A stretch of DNA of 64,000 nucleotides from an uncultured Bacteroidales bacterium (GTDB lineage: Bacteria; Bacteroidota; Bacteroidia; Bacteroidales; UBA11471). The stretch is taken from contig CALUZW010000009.1 of the NCBI GenBank assembly GCA_944325415.1, positions 1 through 64,000 on the forward strand, written 5' to 3'. How positions within the stretch are numbered: the first letter of the stretch is position 1; each line of letters starts with the position of its first letter. Of this stretch, positions 33,201 to 42,985 are shown piece by piece. Below the pieces are notes generated by a model. It saw only the letters and a program-made list of their open reading frames with translations. It ran no database searches and was not told the DNA's origin. The translations under genes were made by a program, and so were the position numbers.

Positions 33201-36200
33201 AAATGCCATTTACGACCTCACCACTTCGACCATGATTGCCGACTCGACGGCAAGCAGCCGTTATGTAGGTTACTATGATGCATCAGCACGCCCTTATGGC
33301 GAACAGTCCAATGCCAGTCGTCCATTCTGGACAGCCAATAGCCGGGTAAACAACGTTTATCGCATCACCAATACCCGAGAAGAACGTTACGTAGGAGGTT
33401 TACAGTATGCCGTAGAGAAAGCCTTGATAGCAGCCAGAGATTCCTCTCGATGCCTTGAAGTGTGGGTGGCCGGCGGCACCTATACCGATTACAAAGGCTT
33501 TGTCATACGCGATTCGGTGTCTGTAAAGGGAGGATTCCCTAATTATGGAAATCCTGGTGATAATGAACGGCATCCCCTTATAGCCGAAGGCATACCTCTC
33601 AGCGAAGAAAACAGTAACTATGCCAATAATGTGTCTGATTATGAAACGATTTTACAGATACAGGCCGAGGCACCCGTTACCGTAGATGATGCAGTGCGAG
33701 GCATATATAGAGTGGGTCAGATTCAAAACAGTATGCGTAAAACAGTGCTTTATCAGCCCGATGTATGTCTACCCACCTATGCTCCGTTAGGAAAAACCTA
33801 TGCACATGGTTCGTCAAACTCTTCAAATGATGAAAATGAATATTCCAATAAGTATCGCGATGACTATCTTCATTATGCCGGAAATCCTGTCTGGGACGGT
33901 TTTACCATTCGACACGGGTTTATTGCGGGTGTATCATCAAATCGAGATGGAGGTGCAGGTGTACGCATGTTCCAAGGGGTAACCATACGCAATTGTGTAA
34001 TAAGAAATAACGCTTATTTTGCGGATATTCCTTCCGGTGCTTTATATGATATATACGATAGAACCGGGTGGACTGCTCGAGCTTCGTCGGAATATTCCGG
34101 GAATCGTGTGAGCCAACTTCTTGATGGAAACAGACGTACTTTCTGGCACTCTGATTACGGACTTTTTTCTCATGACGAAGCACCATTTATTGTCGAAATA
34201 GATATGCAGGAAGAAAAAGACCTTAATGCAGTCTATTGGGTACAAAGAACGGTCGGTAACGATAACGGTAAGATACAGAGCTATCGTATATATGTAACAT
34301 CGAGCAGAGTCGACAATTTGAACGACGTTGCGAATTTGGGAGAAGAGTATCTGGCGGCAGATGTATCTAATGCTTCTATTCCTAACGTGTTTGTCCCTAT
34401 ACAGCTGAACCGAAGAATGACCGGCCGTTATGTATACGTATATATAAGACAAGGATATGGCGGATTTGGTTCCGGATCGGAATTTTATGCAGGAAAAGCT
34501 TATTACGGTGATGACGTAATAGCTGGAGAAAATAAATTAGAAAATGATAATCCTCGTTCACGAGGCGGCGGAGTTTATTGCGACAGCGGTGAAAGTCATG
34601 ATGGAGCTATTGAGAATTGTTTTATCTACCACAATGTAACGACAGGTTATTCAAATGATAATGATTCATATGGCGGTGGTATGTATATGATTTCGGGTAC
34701 AGGTTATAATCTTCTCGTGAGCAATAATTATGCACAAAATAATGGAGGAGGAATCTTTATTGAAGATGCCACCTTCTACAACAATACCGTAGCTTATAAC
34801 GGTTCGCGAGGAACCGGCGGCATGCACCAGTTCACGGCTTCCAGCGGCACTGCGATTGCCATGAATGTATTCAATACTATTTTTTACGGTAATTCTGGAT
34901 ATGCGATTAATGCCGCGGATACCATGAATATGAATCCTTTGCGCAACTGTTATGTGCAGACTACCACAGCTATGCCTTCGGGGGTAACAAATAAGATATT
35001 GGCTGCCGACGGAAATATGCAAGGTACGGCTTTAGCCAATCCTTTTGAACGCGGTTCTAATGCCTTGTCCGAGAATAACTACCGGCTCTCGGGTTCATCG
35101 TTGTGTGTCAATGCGGGTCTTAACGAACCTACCGACCCCAATGATGCCTCCAAGCGTGTTTCTCTTCCGCTTACCGATGTCGATTTTGCCGACCGTATAC
35201 AAGATTGTACCATCGATATAGGTGCATACGAGTATAATGGAGCCTACGATATTACTCCCGAAGAGATAGAATTGGTGATAGGGGGTATAACGTATGAAAA
35301 AGTTTATGCCTATTATGTTTCTTATAGTGGTGCTGATGGAGGAAATGCTTCGGCTTCAAGCCCGGAAAATGCAGCTTGTTGGATGAAGTTGCAGAAAGTC
35401 CTTGATGCAGCAGGTCGACAGAAAGCGCAAACCCCCAATATCCCTTGTGTGGTGAAGGTGGCCGGGAGTCATGCCCCTTATGCTCCGCGGCGCACAACCG
35501 TAGTCCCCGGCGAAAATCAGTTGGTCGAGGAAGATGAAGACGTGCGCAGCTATGCCCTTATAGTGCCGCGTGGAGTTGAGGTTTGGGGAGGTTACGATGA
35601 AACATTTACCGAGGTCTCGCGCGATATCCCCGGCAACAAGACTACGTTTAAGGCCGAATATGTATCGGCGGCCGATACATCGCTTATCAATACCTATCAT
35701 GCGGTAGTATTTACCGATCTCCTTTATGATGTCAATGGTGAGCCCATGCGCAACAGCGACAATACCTACCAACGTATTCCGGCCGAAGCCGGCTATGCTG
35801 TCTTGGACGGACTTTTCATTACGGGTGGAAACGCTGATGGTTCGCTGCACGAAGACGATTGTCGCGGAGGCGGTATTCTGGCAGAATCGTATTCTCATAT
35901 ACGTAATTGTATTGTGCGGGAAAATTCCGCGACAGAAGAGGGTGGAGGCATATATTTAAAATCCGGAGCTATCGTATCGGGTTCTCTCATTTGTAATAAT
36001 AGTGCCAACGTAGGCGCGGGATTGTATATCGACAGTCAGAATGGTTCTGATTCAACATATATCGTCACTTCGACAATAGTCCAGAATTCCGCACTTGGAG
36101 AGGGTGGTGGAATCTATTTTACAGACCGTCACTTAAATGTCAATTCTTCGGTGTTCTGGGGGAATACGGCCAATTACGCCAAAGATGTATATGGTAATTA

Positions 36201-39200
36201 TAATGGCGATGAGAATGGAAAATATCCGTTTTCTTATGTAGCTGTGGAAAATTTGTTGGTACCAGGCTTGAACAACCGTTCGGTATCGTCGGATAATGAT
36301 GGAGGAGTACGTTTTGTTGAGAACGACTCTCTGTACATGATAGAAGAGACGTCGATATTGGTGGCTGCCGGTATGCCTGTGGCCGAATATGCCACGTGGA
36401 TTTCAAATACGGAGATGTCTACTCATGACTTTGCCGACATGGTGCGTATGACGGCCGATAACATAGATATAGGTGCCCGTGCATTGGGCTACTCGGTTTC
36501 ACCTCCCGAGAATGTTCTTATTCAACGCATTTTCGTTACTGATGGTACGGTCCTGCATGAAAATCTCGAACAACTCCTGTCGGCACAATTGTCGGGTAGT
36601 GATACGCTTTATCGGGTGAGAGGTGCATCGTTTGTCTATCCTATGTATGAACTCTATGATGCGTTGCGTTATATCAAGCATGTCCGCAGTAAAGAGGAGC
36701 CGTTGATTGCGGGAACCGAGAATAGAAATCTTCTTTTTGAGATATATCTCTCGGGAGGTACATTCATACCTCGTGAAGCAAGTGATGGAACGACCGTTGA
36801 GAATGCCCGTACATCGACTTTTACCATTCCCGAGGGTGTCTCGATTTACGGAGGCTTTTCAGGGAAAGAACTTTATTGCCAGGAAACCGATAAAGGAAAT
36901 CATACCGTAGCGGGCATCGATTTTATCGGAGGTTCCAGTACCGACTATTTGTCAGAACGTGAGCGAATCGACATGAATGGCAATGCTATTATCGAGCCGT
37001 GGGAGTATGCTTATCAGACACTGTTCTCCGGTAAGTCCAACAGTGAGATGGGTGTTCAGGGTGTCTATCATGTCATTTATGCCTGTGCCGACCCCGACAA
37101 AGTGGGAACGTTGCCAGATCTTGTCTACCCTGCAAATTCGCAAGTGCCTTCGGGGCAGCCCATTATCATCGACGGAATAACCGTTACCGGTGGCTATGCG
37201 GCCAAATTGGTTACGGGCGATGAGGCGTATCGCGACAACTATTTTAAGGGTGGAGCTATTTGTGTCGATGGTACCGACAACGGCGGTCTTTCTTTGCCGA
37301 AACGGTATATACCGCTTACCATTCGCCGTAGTCTTATTTATGGAAACAGCGGTATATTAGGCGGTGCCATATACAATACCGGTATATGTTCGATATTTAA
37401 TTCGCAGATATCGTCGAACGAGGCGGTTGCTTCAACGACCGGAGTAGGTGGTGAGTATGCCGGCTCGGGAGGCGCTATTTATGTCGATGGTGCCATATAT
37501 TCGGTCAACTCATTATATGCCAACAATGAAGCAGCCAACAAAGGCGGGGCTATTTTCAATGAAAGCCTTTCCCGTATTTGGGTGGTCAACTGTAATCTGG
37601 TACGGAACAAGGCGGCCGAGTATCCTTGCATATATTCTTTAAATAAGAGTTCTGTTGGAACCGAGAGTCTCAACCTGTCGGCCAACCTGGTCTTTAACTC
37701 GGCATTCTGGGGCAATGAGTCTGATGCAGGCCGATATGCCATCAACAAGTGGCAGACCGATGGCACACTCTTTGCCGACCCTACTGTTGCCGAAGCTCCC
37801 GACATACTCCACTTCTGTGCTTACGAAGAAGGGTGGGGCAAGGTACCTGAGATAGGAGAGGGCAACTGCGACGAAGAGGCCGCTGGAAATATTGATAATT
37901 TCAAAAACAATAATGTACAACTTGCCGCGGAAAACAGGTCGCTTTACGGTCCCAATTTTGCCAATCCTTCAACGCGGGCGGGAGTGGCCGGTTATCAGCA
38001 GGCTGCTGATTGGTCGCTCAGTCGTATCAATCCCATGGTCGATGCCGGGTGGGGTTGGGCTTCGCAGGAATACGATAACGTGTCCGACTTATGGCAATGG
38101 TCGTCTCCTGAAAAAACTGGCGGACTTTATTTCGAGATTCCCTACTATGTGGAATTGGGAAATATCACCATTTACGAACCGTTGTTCCCGGGATTGGACG
38201 ACTTGTATATGAGAACGGCCGATGGTCGGGATATTAACCGTATCTGTCTCGACCCCAATCGCACCATTGCCGAGTCGGGAAAAAATACCTATATCGATAT
38301 CGGCGTTTATGAATATCGACATTCTCTTATCAATACCGATGCCGATACTCTTTATGTGTGTGCCGAAGAAATTCCCGGAAATGTCAATGACGGTTCGTCG
38401 TGGGCCACGGCTACCAGTAATCTGCAACGGGCCATAGAGCGGCTTTTGCTCAACCGGAACGGTAAGGATAAGATTATATATATGACCGAAGGGGAATTTG
38501 CTCCCATATATACCATTAACAAGAATGGAGGTTTTGTAGTCAATACACGTTATGGCTCGCAGGGCGGAACAGACATTGGAGAAACGAAGAACATCGGTTC
38601 GATACGTATATCTGGGGGGTATAATGATGATAATCAACAGCAACCTATCCCCGTTGAGAGCTCCATATATCGGGGAGAGAATTATAAGACCGTCATTACC
38701 ACCATCAATTCCGAGGTATCGTCGCTCTTCAATATAGAGGATATTGCCAATCGCGAGAATAATGAGCAGGAGGCCGTATCGAGCAGGACGGTCGTCCCTA
38801 TGATGTTGGAAAATCTTACCTTCGAAAATCCCTATGGAGCCGCATTCCGCTATGAAACCAGTAATGGTGTTGACGATGCCAATACGGTAAAACTGGTATT
38901 GAGCGGGTGTGAATTTAGGGGCAGCGATGGAGCGTCGGTCGGCTTGCCGGTCGTGAAGATAGCTGGTCGTGGCGGTCGCACACTCATCTACAACACGCTG
39001 TTCCATTCCAACCGTGGGGTACCCATCGATGCTGTCGATACCGAGGTATTCAACACGACGATAGCTTTGAACACAGGTGTGCCGGTACTCTCCGACAGTA
39101 TCTACGGCGGAGAGTCTCAACCCCGTTATCCGTCGAAACTGTACAACTCGGTGTTGTGGCGTAACGGTGGCCAGGGTATTGACCAGTCTGCATCGGAAAA

Positions 39201-42018
39201 CATTGTTTCGTCACAACTTTCCTCTACTCCATCGGCAGGAAACCAGATTATCCAGATTGAGAATATCCGTTACAACGCGATGCAGAATCTTTCGGCCACG
39301 ACGTTAGCGGTTGATGACGAACAATATCGGAATGATAATCTGTCGGAGCAAAACGATGATGTGATTAACGGCCCTAATTTCTTTACCCCCTATGAAGGCG
39401 ATTTGGCTGCCCGCGATTTCGATATCGGGGCCTCGGCACTCCTTCTCAACAAAGGCGACTCCGTCAGCTATCGTACCGCCCTTAACCTGGCGGCCGACCA
39501 GCCTTCGGGCTATGACATATCGTTGAGCCATCTCCGGGTCTACGACGACAACATCGATCGCGGTGCATACGAAAACAACCAGCACCTCTATCCGATACTT
39601 TATGTCCAGCCCGATAAGACGCTCGAAGGAGACGGCTCTACGTGGGAGAATGCTTTCGGTCAGGGACGTTTGCAGGAAGCTATTGATTTGTGTGCTGTAT
39701 ATGCAGCTACTCGCACGGCCGATACCGAAAATGCCATTGTTTTTGTCAAAGGAGGCAACACGGGTGAGTCATTGATACTGCGCAACGGAGTCTCGGTCTA
39801 TGGAAGTGTGTCGACCAGCTATACCGACACCGTTACGGCCGATGGCGTGACCCCGTCTGTTACAGTCGATAAGATTATCTCCGACCGTCCGGGTCTGTTG
39901 GCGTCGACGACCTCCCGTACCCGTATCGAAGGTGTCTCTTATAACCGTAGCGACGTATTCGATGGAATTACCGTGTTGGACGGCTTCGAAATAGTACCCG
40001 CCGGCGAATCGGCCACGGCTGCCGTATCGCTTTCTTCGCAGATGGTGTTGCGCAACAATTATGTACATGGTGCAACCATTACCGGTAGTAGTACTCCTGT
40101 CGTCGACAACCGGGGCGGTCTGCTCTACAATATGCTTGTGGCCGACAATAGTCCGGCACAAGGGGCTCCGGTAGTGGCCAATGAGGGTGGTACGCTGGTC
40201 AATCTTACCATTGATGCTCCGGCCGGTAGTTCGCCGGTAGTTCATACCGCCTCCGGGCAGATGTTCAACACCATAGCTACGCAAGGCCGTCTGTTCGATG
40301 CTTCGCTTTATTCAGGCGACGACCTTCCCCTTGACGGCAATCCCTACAACACCTATTTGCCCGATGAACTTTCCTACCAGCTCAAAGAGTTGAGCATGGC
40401 CATTGACCGTGGCGATGCCACACCCGGCATACCGTCGGCCTTTGCCTCGTATGTCAACTTGGCGACCGACCGCGACATTATGGGTAATGCCCGGACCTTT
40501 GCCGGGGCTGTCGATTACGGTTGTTTCGAAACGTGGAATATCACCGACGGCTACAAGGCTACGCAGGCTCCGGCCGGTGGCTCGGTAGTCTATCTGCACG
40601 GCGGAAATCTTCTCCTCGAAAATCTGCCTGCAACATTTGCGCCGGGTTACCTCCTGCTCAAAGAGGGAACGTCGCTTTATGGCAACGGTAATACTGTGAG
40701 TCTCGACTATGTGGCTGTGGAGCGGACTTTCGGTGCAGGGTGGCAGTTGGCCGCGTTCCCCTATGCCTTGCAGCGCGATAGCATTAGTCGGGTGCGTTAC
40801 ACGGGTACTACCTATGATCCCGAGCCCCTGAGTGTAACGGCCGGCGATACGGTAGCCGTTTATAACGGGCGGGCACGGGCCGAGTCGTTGTCTCGCTACC
40901 ATGAGGCAAATTCGCCTTATTGGGAGGAGAAGAGCGCTCTGGCGGCGACCGAAGGGTTCGGCCTCTGTCTGGCACAGGCCGGCACCTACCGCTTTACCGG
41001 ACGGGCTACGGGTGATGGGCCCTTGTATGTTGAGAATAATACCGACAAGACCGTCTCGCTCGTGCAGTACAATCTCACCGAAGTGGAAAGCGACGGAACA
41101 CCTCGCTTCACCCATAAGGAGAATATGGGCTGGAATCTCTTCGGACTGCCTTATCTGGTATCTTCTTACGGTTGGGCAGATATGGATCTCCCGCACCTGC
41201 TCTATGGTTACGACGGCCTTACCTATACGACCATCGAGTCGTGGACCGGAGGAGAGGCCCGTTTGGGTGGCGGATATTTCACTCAGACGGCTGTCATCGG
41301 CAATGGAGAGAAAGAAGAGTTGCTCTTCCCCCAACCACAATCTACCAGTCTGACCTCGGTTGCAGGCACGGGTATGGATTTGGTTTTGCGTATCACGGGT
41401 GACGGCGGAGCCGATGAGGCTCGTCTCCGTACCACCGACTCTGCATGCGATGCATTGAGTTACGAGGTAGGACGCGACGGTGTCAAATTTATGAGCATGA
41501 ACCGAAGTGTTCCGCAGATATATGTAACCAACCCCTCGACCGGAACCCGCTTCTCTCTGGCAACGGCGGTCGACGAGACCGTTTCTGCGCCTGTGGGTGT
41601 CTATGTGGCCGACAGTGGCTACTATACCATAGACCTGCCCGATGAGACGATGGCTCAGGGCTACGATGTGTTGCTCCTGACCGACACCTATACAGGACAG
41701 ACGACCGACCTCAAAGAGTCGCCCTATACCTTCCTGGCCGACGGTGCCGAAGATGCCGATCGTCGATTCTCGCTCTCATTCCGGCGGAAAGAAGACGGTG
41801 AGCCTACGGTGCAGGTCTATCTCCATGAACGCACGCTCTATGTCAAGGGGCTCCAAGGTGGCGAACGCATTTTCCTCTACGATACCTCGGGCCATTGCCT
41901 GCTCGATGCCCGAAGCCAAGGCTCGCAATACACGGCGAAAGTGGGTGGCACTGGCGTGTATATTGTCGATGTGGTATCACCAGCCTCTCGCCGCTCGTGC
42001 AAGGTGGTATCGTTGTAA
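30208..42018 (+). CDS. Giant surface beta-helix protein with F5/8C-like domain and T9SS-like C-terminus
   Basis: 3,936 residues, start overlapping the previous stop (30208-30211). A signal peptide (FLSAVIAFLICAASVSAQ) is followed by seven related modules. Each begins with a segment like GLSWTSAKNNLQDAI or DGSTWENAFGQGRLQEAIDL, contains right-handed beta-helix rungs with GGGIYL/GGAIY and NCVI..NxA motifs, and closes with (I)DIGAYE or a variant near 31840, 33070, 35225, 36470, 38305, 39565 and 40520. The rungs resemble chlamydial Pmp and pectate-lyase-like repeats. An F5/8C (discoidin)-like domain interrupts a rung at about residues 1275-1445. The last 75 residues (LYVKGLQGGERIFLYD, then GTGVYIVDVV...KVVSL) look like a type A T9SS sorting domain. 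Likely a secreted adhesin displayed with the fimbria; the ligand is unknown. Confidence 0.8.
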   Translation: MKMAITIMMRWSKFLSAVIAFLICAASVSAQSSLRRYVDAKNGAYANDGLSWTSAKNNLQDAINDLASYMSTNSITEGGEIFVAEGVYYPSESTEEGSTLFSSFKMQEGITVYGGFPAGGRESAGDSYIEDPALRPMTDNHDYGWQFKYETVLSGDLLPSNTATFAWNEATQSYTMTFPSNVYHVVWFASNGFAADGTPVSLRHEAVLDGFTIKHGYASDASFTGVHYSRGGGVYLVDGGVVRNCVITENAAIERGGGIYLDGGGLVESCYVHRNATTGGTARTEGYGGGITLCDGGDIKYSMLVNNYAVNGGGLAIYNSGDAGSQLSDHLNMAAVSSVVANNTASSEGGGVYMRNGGILNNMTVVANRCNGTGITLNGIENGKSAGVYVENYACIINSLFWGGTVGSTGIVQYYHRPDADKTGSLTSLVLYSAFSDQAVTEWTYTYRTSILSLERENVPVSSGTKDYPAFINPPLDANRLALSGVLDDVPDYDTRYSWRPASVSPVREYGRKISDISALSAYPLDRAATTVDICGDAYSICPSLGAYRINNTLITPYISGDTVALFVDPEINRINQNGLGRSWDASLVYLNVALSHFRDNAAAYAGKIKRIYVKEGTVSPLCAYTNTRYLSAGIQMVSGVELYGGYARSLTGTDRSVRNPVKYRSIIDGKVGTDEYVYHCVIFKEVSDAVLDGFHIINGDATLTGVETALIKNGGGIVLAIDPETGVVGDGSMTGNVVRNCLVENCVANKGAALYAKPHQGAKFDLKMTNCVINNNTAEDTESGLASAICFDIPAQGNDEIKIELDHQTIVKNVGYGVCATLPGKVSIIDSWVWSNASKAYDDCTRLSSDSVLTLKNVTATYCAFDAGAGYNDNGNFSTLTYNKSDANYPMCENPTRNIGRTLDAFNTYNGGLTDYMPSNMNPVVNCASDDPDPADTDITTVNSRQAGGAPDLGAYENSRLPLKGSVFYVRDYRNDDGTVDLTAGGDGLSWATAINGNAIYDLTTSTMIADSTASSRYVGYYDASARPYGEQSNASRPFWTANSRVNNVYRITNTREERYVGGLQYAVEKALIAARDSSRCLEVWVAGGTYTDYKGFVIRDSVSVKGGFPNYGNPGDNERHPLIAEGIPLSEENSNYANNVSDYETILQIQAEAPVTVDDAVRGIYRVGQIQNSMRKTVLYQPDVCLPTYAPLGKTYAHGSSNSSNDENEYSNKYRDDYLHYAGNPVWDGFTIRHGFIAGVSSNRDGGAGVRMFQGVTIRNCVIRNNAYFADIPSGALYDIYDRTGWTARASSEYSGNRVSQLLDGNRRTFWHSDYGLFSHDEAPFIVEIDMQEEKDLNAVYWVQRTVGNDNGKIQSYRIYVTSSRVDNLNDVANLGEEYLAADVSNASIPNVFVPIQLNRRMTGRYVYVYIRQGYGGFGSGSEFYAGKAYYGDDVIAGENKLENDNPRSRGGGVYCDSGESHDGAIENCFIYHNVTTGYSNDNDSYGGGMYMISGTGYNLLVSNNYAQNNGGGIFIEDATFYNNTVAYNGSRGTGGMHQFTASSGTAIAMNVFNTIFYGNSGYAINAADTMNMNPLRNCYVQTTTAMPSGVTNKILAADGNMQGTALANPFERGSNALSENNYRLSGSSLCVNAGLNEPTDPNDASKRVSLPLTDVDFADRIQDCTIDIGAYEYNGAYDITPEEIELVIGGITYEKVYAYYVSYSGADGGNASASSPENAACWMKLQKVLDAAGRQKAQTPNIPCVVKVAGSHAPYAPRRTTVVPGENQLVEEDEDVRSYALIVPRGVEVWGGYDETFTEVSRDIPGNKTTFKAEYVSAADTSLINTYHAVVFTDLLYDVNGEPMRNSDNTYQRIPAEAGYAVLDGLFITGGNADGSLHEDDCRGGGILAESYSHIRNCIVRENSATEEGGGIYLKSGAIVSGSLICNNSANVGAGLYIDSQNGSDSTYIVTSTIVQNSALGEGGGIYFTDRHLNVNSSVFWGNTANYAKDVYGNYNGDENGKYPFSYVAVENLLVPGLNNRSVSSDNDGGVRFVENDSLYMIEETSILVAAGMPVAEYATWISNTEMSTHDFADMVRMTADNIDIGARALGYSVSPPENVLIQRIFVTDGTVLHENLEQLLSAQLSGSDTLYRVRGASFVYPMYELYDALRYIKHVRSKEEPLIAGTENRNLLFEIYLSGGTFIPREASDGTTVENARTSTFTIPEGVSIYGGFSGKELYCQETDKGNHTVAGIDFIGGSSTDYLSERERIDMNGNAIIEPWEYAYQTLFSGKSNSEMGVQGVYHVIYACADPDKVGTLPDLVYPANSQVPSGQPIIIDGITVTGGYAAKLVTGDEAYRDNYFKGGAICVDGTDNGGLSLPKRYIPLTIRRSLIYGNSGILGGAIYNTGICSIFNSQISSNEAVASTTGVGGEYAGSGGAIYVDGAIYSVNSLYANNEAANKGGAIFNESLSRIWVVNCNLVRNKAAEYPCIYSLNKSSVGTESLNLSANLVFNSAFWGNESDAGRYAINKWQTDGTLFADPTVAEAPDILHFCAYEEGWGKVPEIGEGNCDEEAAGNIDNFKNNNVQLAAENRSLYGPNFANPSTRAGVAGYQQAADWSLSRINPMVDAGWGWASQEYDNVSDLWQWSSPEKTGGLYFEIPYYVELGNITIYEPLFPGLDDLYMRTADGRDINRICLDPNRTIAESGKNTYIDIGVYEYRHSLINTDADTLYVCAEEIPGNVNDGSSWATATSNLQRAIERLLLNRNGKDKIIYMTEGEFAPIYTINKNGGFVVNTRYGSQGGTDIGETKNIGSIRISGGYNDDNQQQPIPVESSIYRGENYKTVITTINSEVSSLFNIEDIANRENNEQEAVSSRTVVPMMLENLTFENPYGAAFRYETSNGVDDANTVKLVLSGCEFRGSDGASVGLPVVKIAGRGGRTLIYNTLFHSNRGVPIDAVDTEVFNTTIALNTGVPVLSDSIYGGESQPRYPSKLYNSVLWRNGGQGIDQSASENIVSSQLSSTPSAGNQIIQIENIRYNAMQNLSATTLAVDDEQYRNDNLSEQNDDVINGPNFFTPYEGDLAARDFDIGASALLLNKGDSVSYRTALNLAADQPSGYDISLSHLRVYDDNIDRGAYENNQHLYPILYVQPDKTLEGDGSTWENAFGQGRLQEAIDLCAVYAATRTADTENAIVFVKGGNTGESLILRNGVSVYGSVSTSYTDTVTADGVTPSVTVDKIISDRPGLLASTTSRTRIEGVSYNRSDVFDGITVLDGFEIVPAGESATAAVSLSSQMVLRNNYVHGATITGSSTPVVDNRGGLLYNMLVADNSPAQGAPVVANEGGTLVNLTIDAPAGSSPVVHTASGQMFNTIATQGRLFDASLYSGDDLPLDGNPYNTYLPDELSYQLKELSMAIDRGDATPGIPSAFASYVNLATDRDIMGNARTFAGAVDYGCFETWNITDGYKATQAPAGGSVVYLHGGNLLLENLPATFAPGYLLLKEGTSLYGNGNTVSLDYVAVERTFGAGWQLAAFPYALQRDSISRVRYTGTTYDPEPLSVTAGDTVAVYNGRARAESLSRYHEANSPYWEEKSALAATEGFGLCLAQAGTYRFTGRATGDGPLYVENNTDKTVSLVQYNLTEVESDGTPRFTHKENMGWNLFGLPYLVSSYGWADMDLPHLLYGYDGLTYTTIESWTGGEARLGGGYFTQTAVIGNGEKEELLFPQPQSTSLTSVAGTGMDLVLRITGDGGADEARLRTTDSACDALSYEVGRDGVKFMSMNRSVPQIYVTNPSTGTRFSLATAVDETVSAPVGVYVADSGYYTIDLPDETMAQGYDVLLLTDTYTGQTTDLKESPYTFLADGAEDADRRFSLSFRRKEDGEPTVQVYLHERTLYVKGLQGGERIFLYDTSGHCLLDARSQGSQYTAKVGGTGVYIVDVVSPASRRSCKVVSL

Positions 42019-42039
42019 ATAGGGATTGAAAACTTTTTT

Positions 42040-42078
42040 ACGAGGAGGGTTGCCCGCACCTGCGGCAACCCTCCTCGT
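42040..42078. terminator. Intrinsic terminator after the giant gene
   Basis: A 15-bp perfect stem (42040-42054 with 42064-42078) lies 22 bases after the stop. It is flanked by TTTTTT on the left and TGCTTTT on the right, so it could act in both directions. Confidence 0.85.
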
Positions 42079-42238
42079 TGCTTTTCCGGCGATTCGCTCC
42101 CAGAAATCTTTTGTCGGCCGGTGGCCGGTGAGAGAACCCTCCAAACATCGGCGGCCGTGAAGTTGTTATAAAATTGTCATACGATTGTATCTCCTTAGAA
42201 ATATTCATGTCGTTCTTTTGTAGCGCAAAACAGAGAGA

Positions 42239-42985
42239 ATGAAAAACAAGGAGTTCAAGACCATTGTCATGTCCGACATACACCTCGGCTCGAAATGGTC
42301 AAAGGCCAAAGAGGCCAATCTTTTTTTGAAAGCCCACACCTGCGAGACGCTTATTCTGTGTGGCGACATTATCGACGGATGGGAAATACTTCGGGGCAAG
42401 AAGCCCAAGTGGAAAAAACGCCATACCCACTTTATCAAGCGGTTACTATCGATATTGCCTCATACGCATATCATCTATCTGCGGGGTAACCACGACGATT
42501 TTCTCGATCGCATTCTTCCTCTCGAAATTCCCAATTTCACCCTTTGTCGCGACTATGTCTACCAGAGTGGCGAACGCCGTTACTATGTATTGCACGGCGA
42601 TGTGTTCGACACGATAACCTCCAGGTTCAGCTGGCTGGCCAAGGTGGGCGATGTAGGATACAGTATGCTGATGGGCATAAACCGCGTATATAACCGGCGT
42701 CGGCGCAAAAAAGGGTTGCCTTACAAGTCGATATCGCAGAAAGTCAAGCAGTCGGTCAAGGCATCGGTCTCGTACATCAGCGATTTTGAAGACTCGCTGT
42801 GCGGCATAGCCCGGCGGAAAAACTGTACCGGAGTTATCTGCGGACACATCCACCAGGCCGACGACCGTATGATAGGCGATGTGCATTACCTTAACTCTGG
42901 CGACTGGGTAGAGTCGATGACTGCACTGGTCGAAGACTTCGACGGGAATTGGTCGATTATGGAATATACAAAAGAGAAAAACTGA
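42239..42985 (+). CDS. Calcineurin-like phosphoesterase, UDP-2,3-diacylglucosamine hydrolase type
   Basis: 248 residues. All metal-binding motifs of the LpxH-like branch are present: MSDIHLGSKWS (residues 11-21), CGDIIDGW, RGNHDDFLD, LHGDVFD and GHIHQADDR. The family removes UMP from UDP-2,3-diacylglucosamine in lipid A synthesis, though some members act on other substrates. It overlaps the glycosyltransferase gene by TGATG, which supports a cell-envelope role. No signal peptide; peripheral cytoplasmic enzyme. The region 42079-42238 upstream shows no clear promoter. Confidence 0.8.
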   Translation: MKNKEFKTIVMSDIHLGSKWSKAKEANLFLKAHTCETLILCGDIIDGWEILRGKKPKWKKRHTHFIKRLLSILPHTHIIYLRGNHDDFLDRILPLEIPNFTLCRDYVYQSGERRYYVLHGDVFDTITSRFSWLAKVGDVGYSMLMGINRVYNRRRRKKGLPYKSISQKVKQSVKASVSYISDFEDSLCGIARRKNCTGVICGHIHQADDRMIGDVHYLNSGDWVESMTALVEDFDGNWSIMEYTKEKN

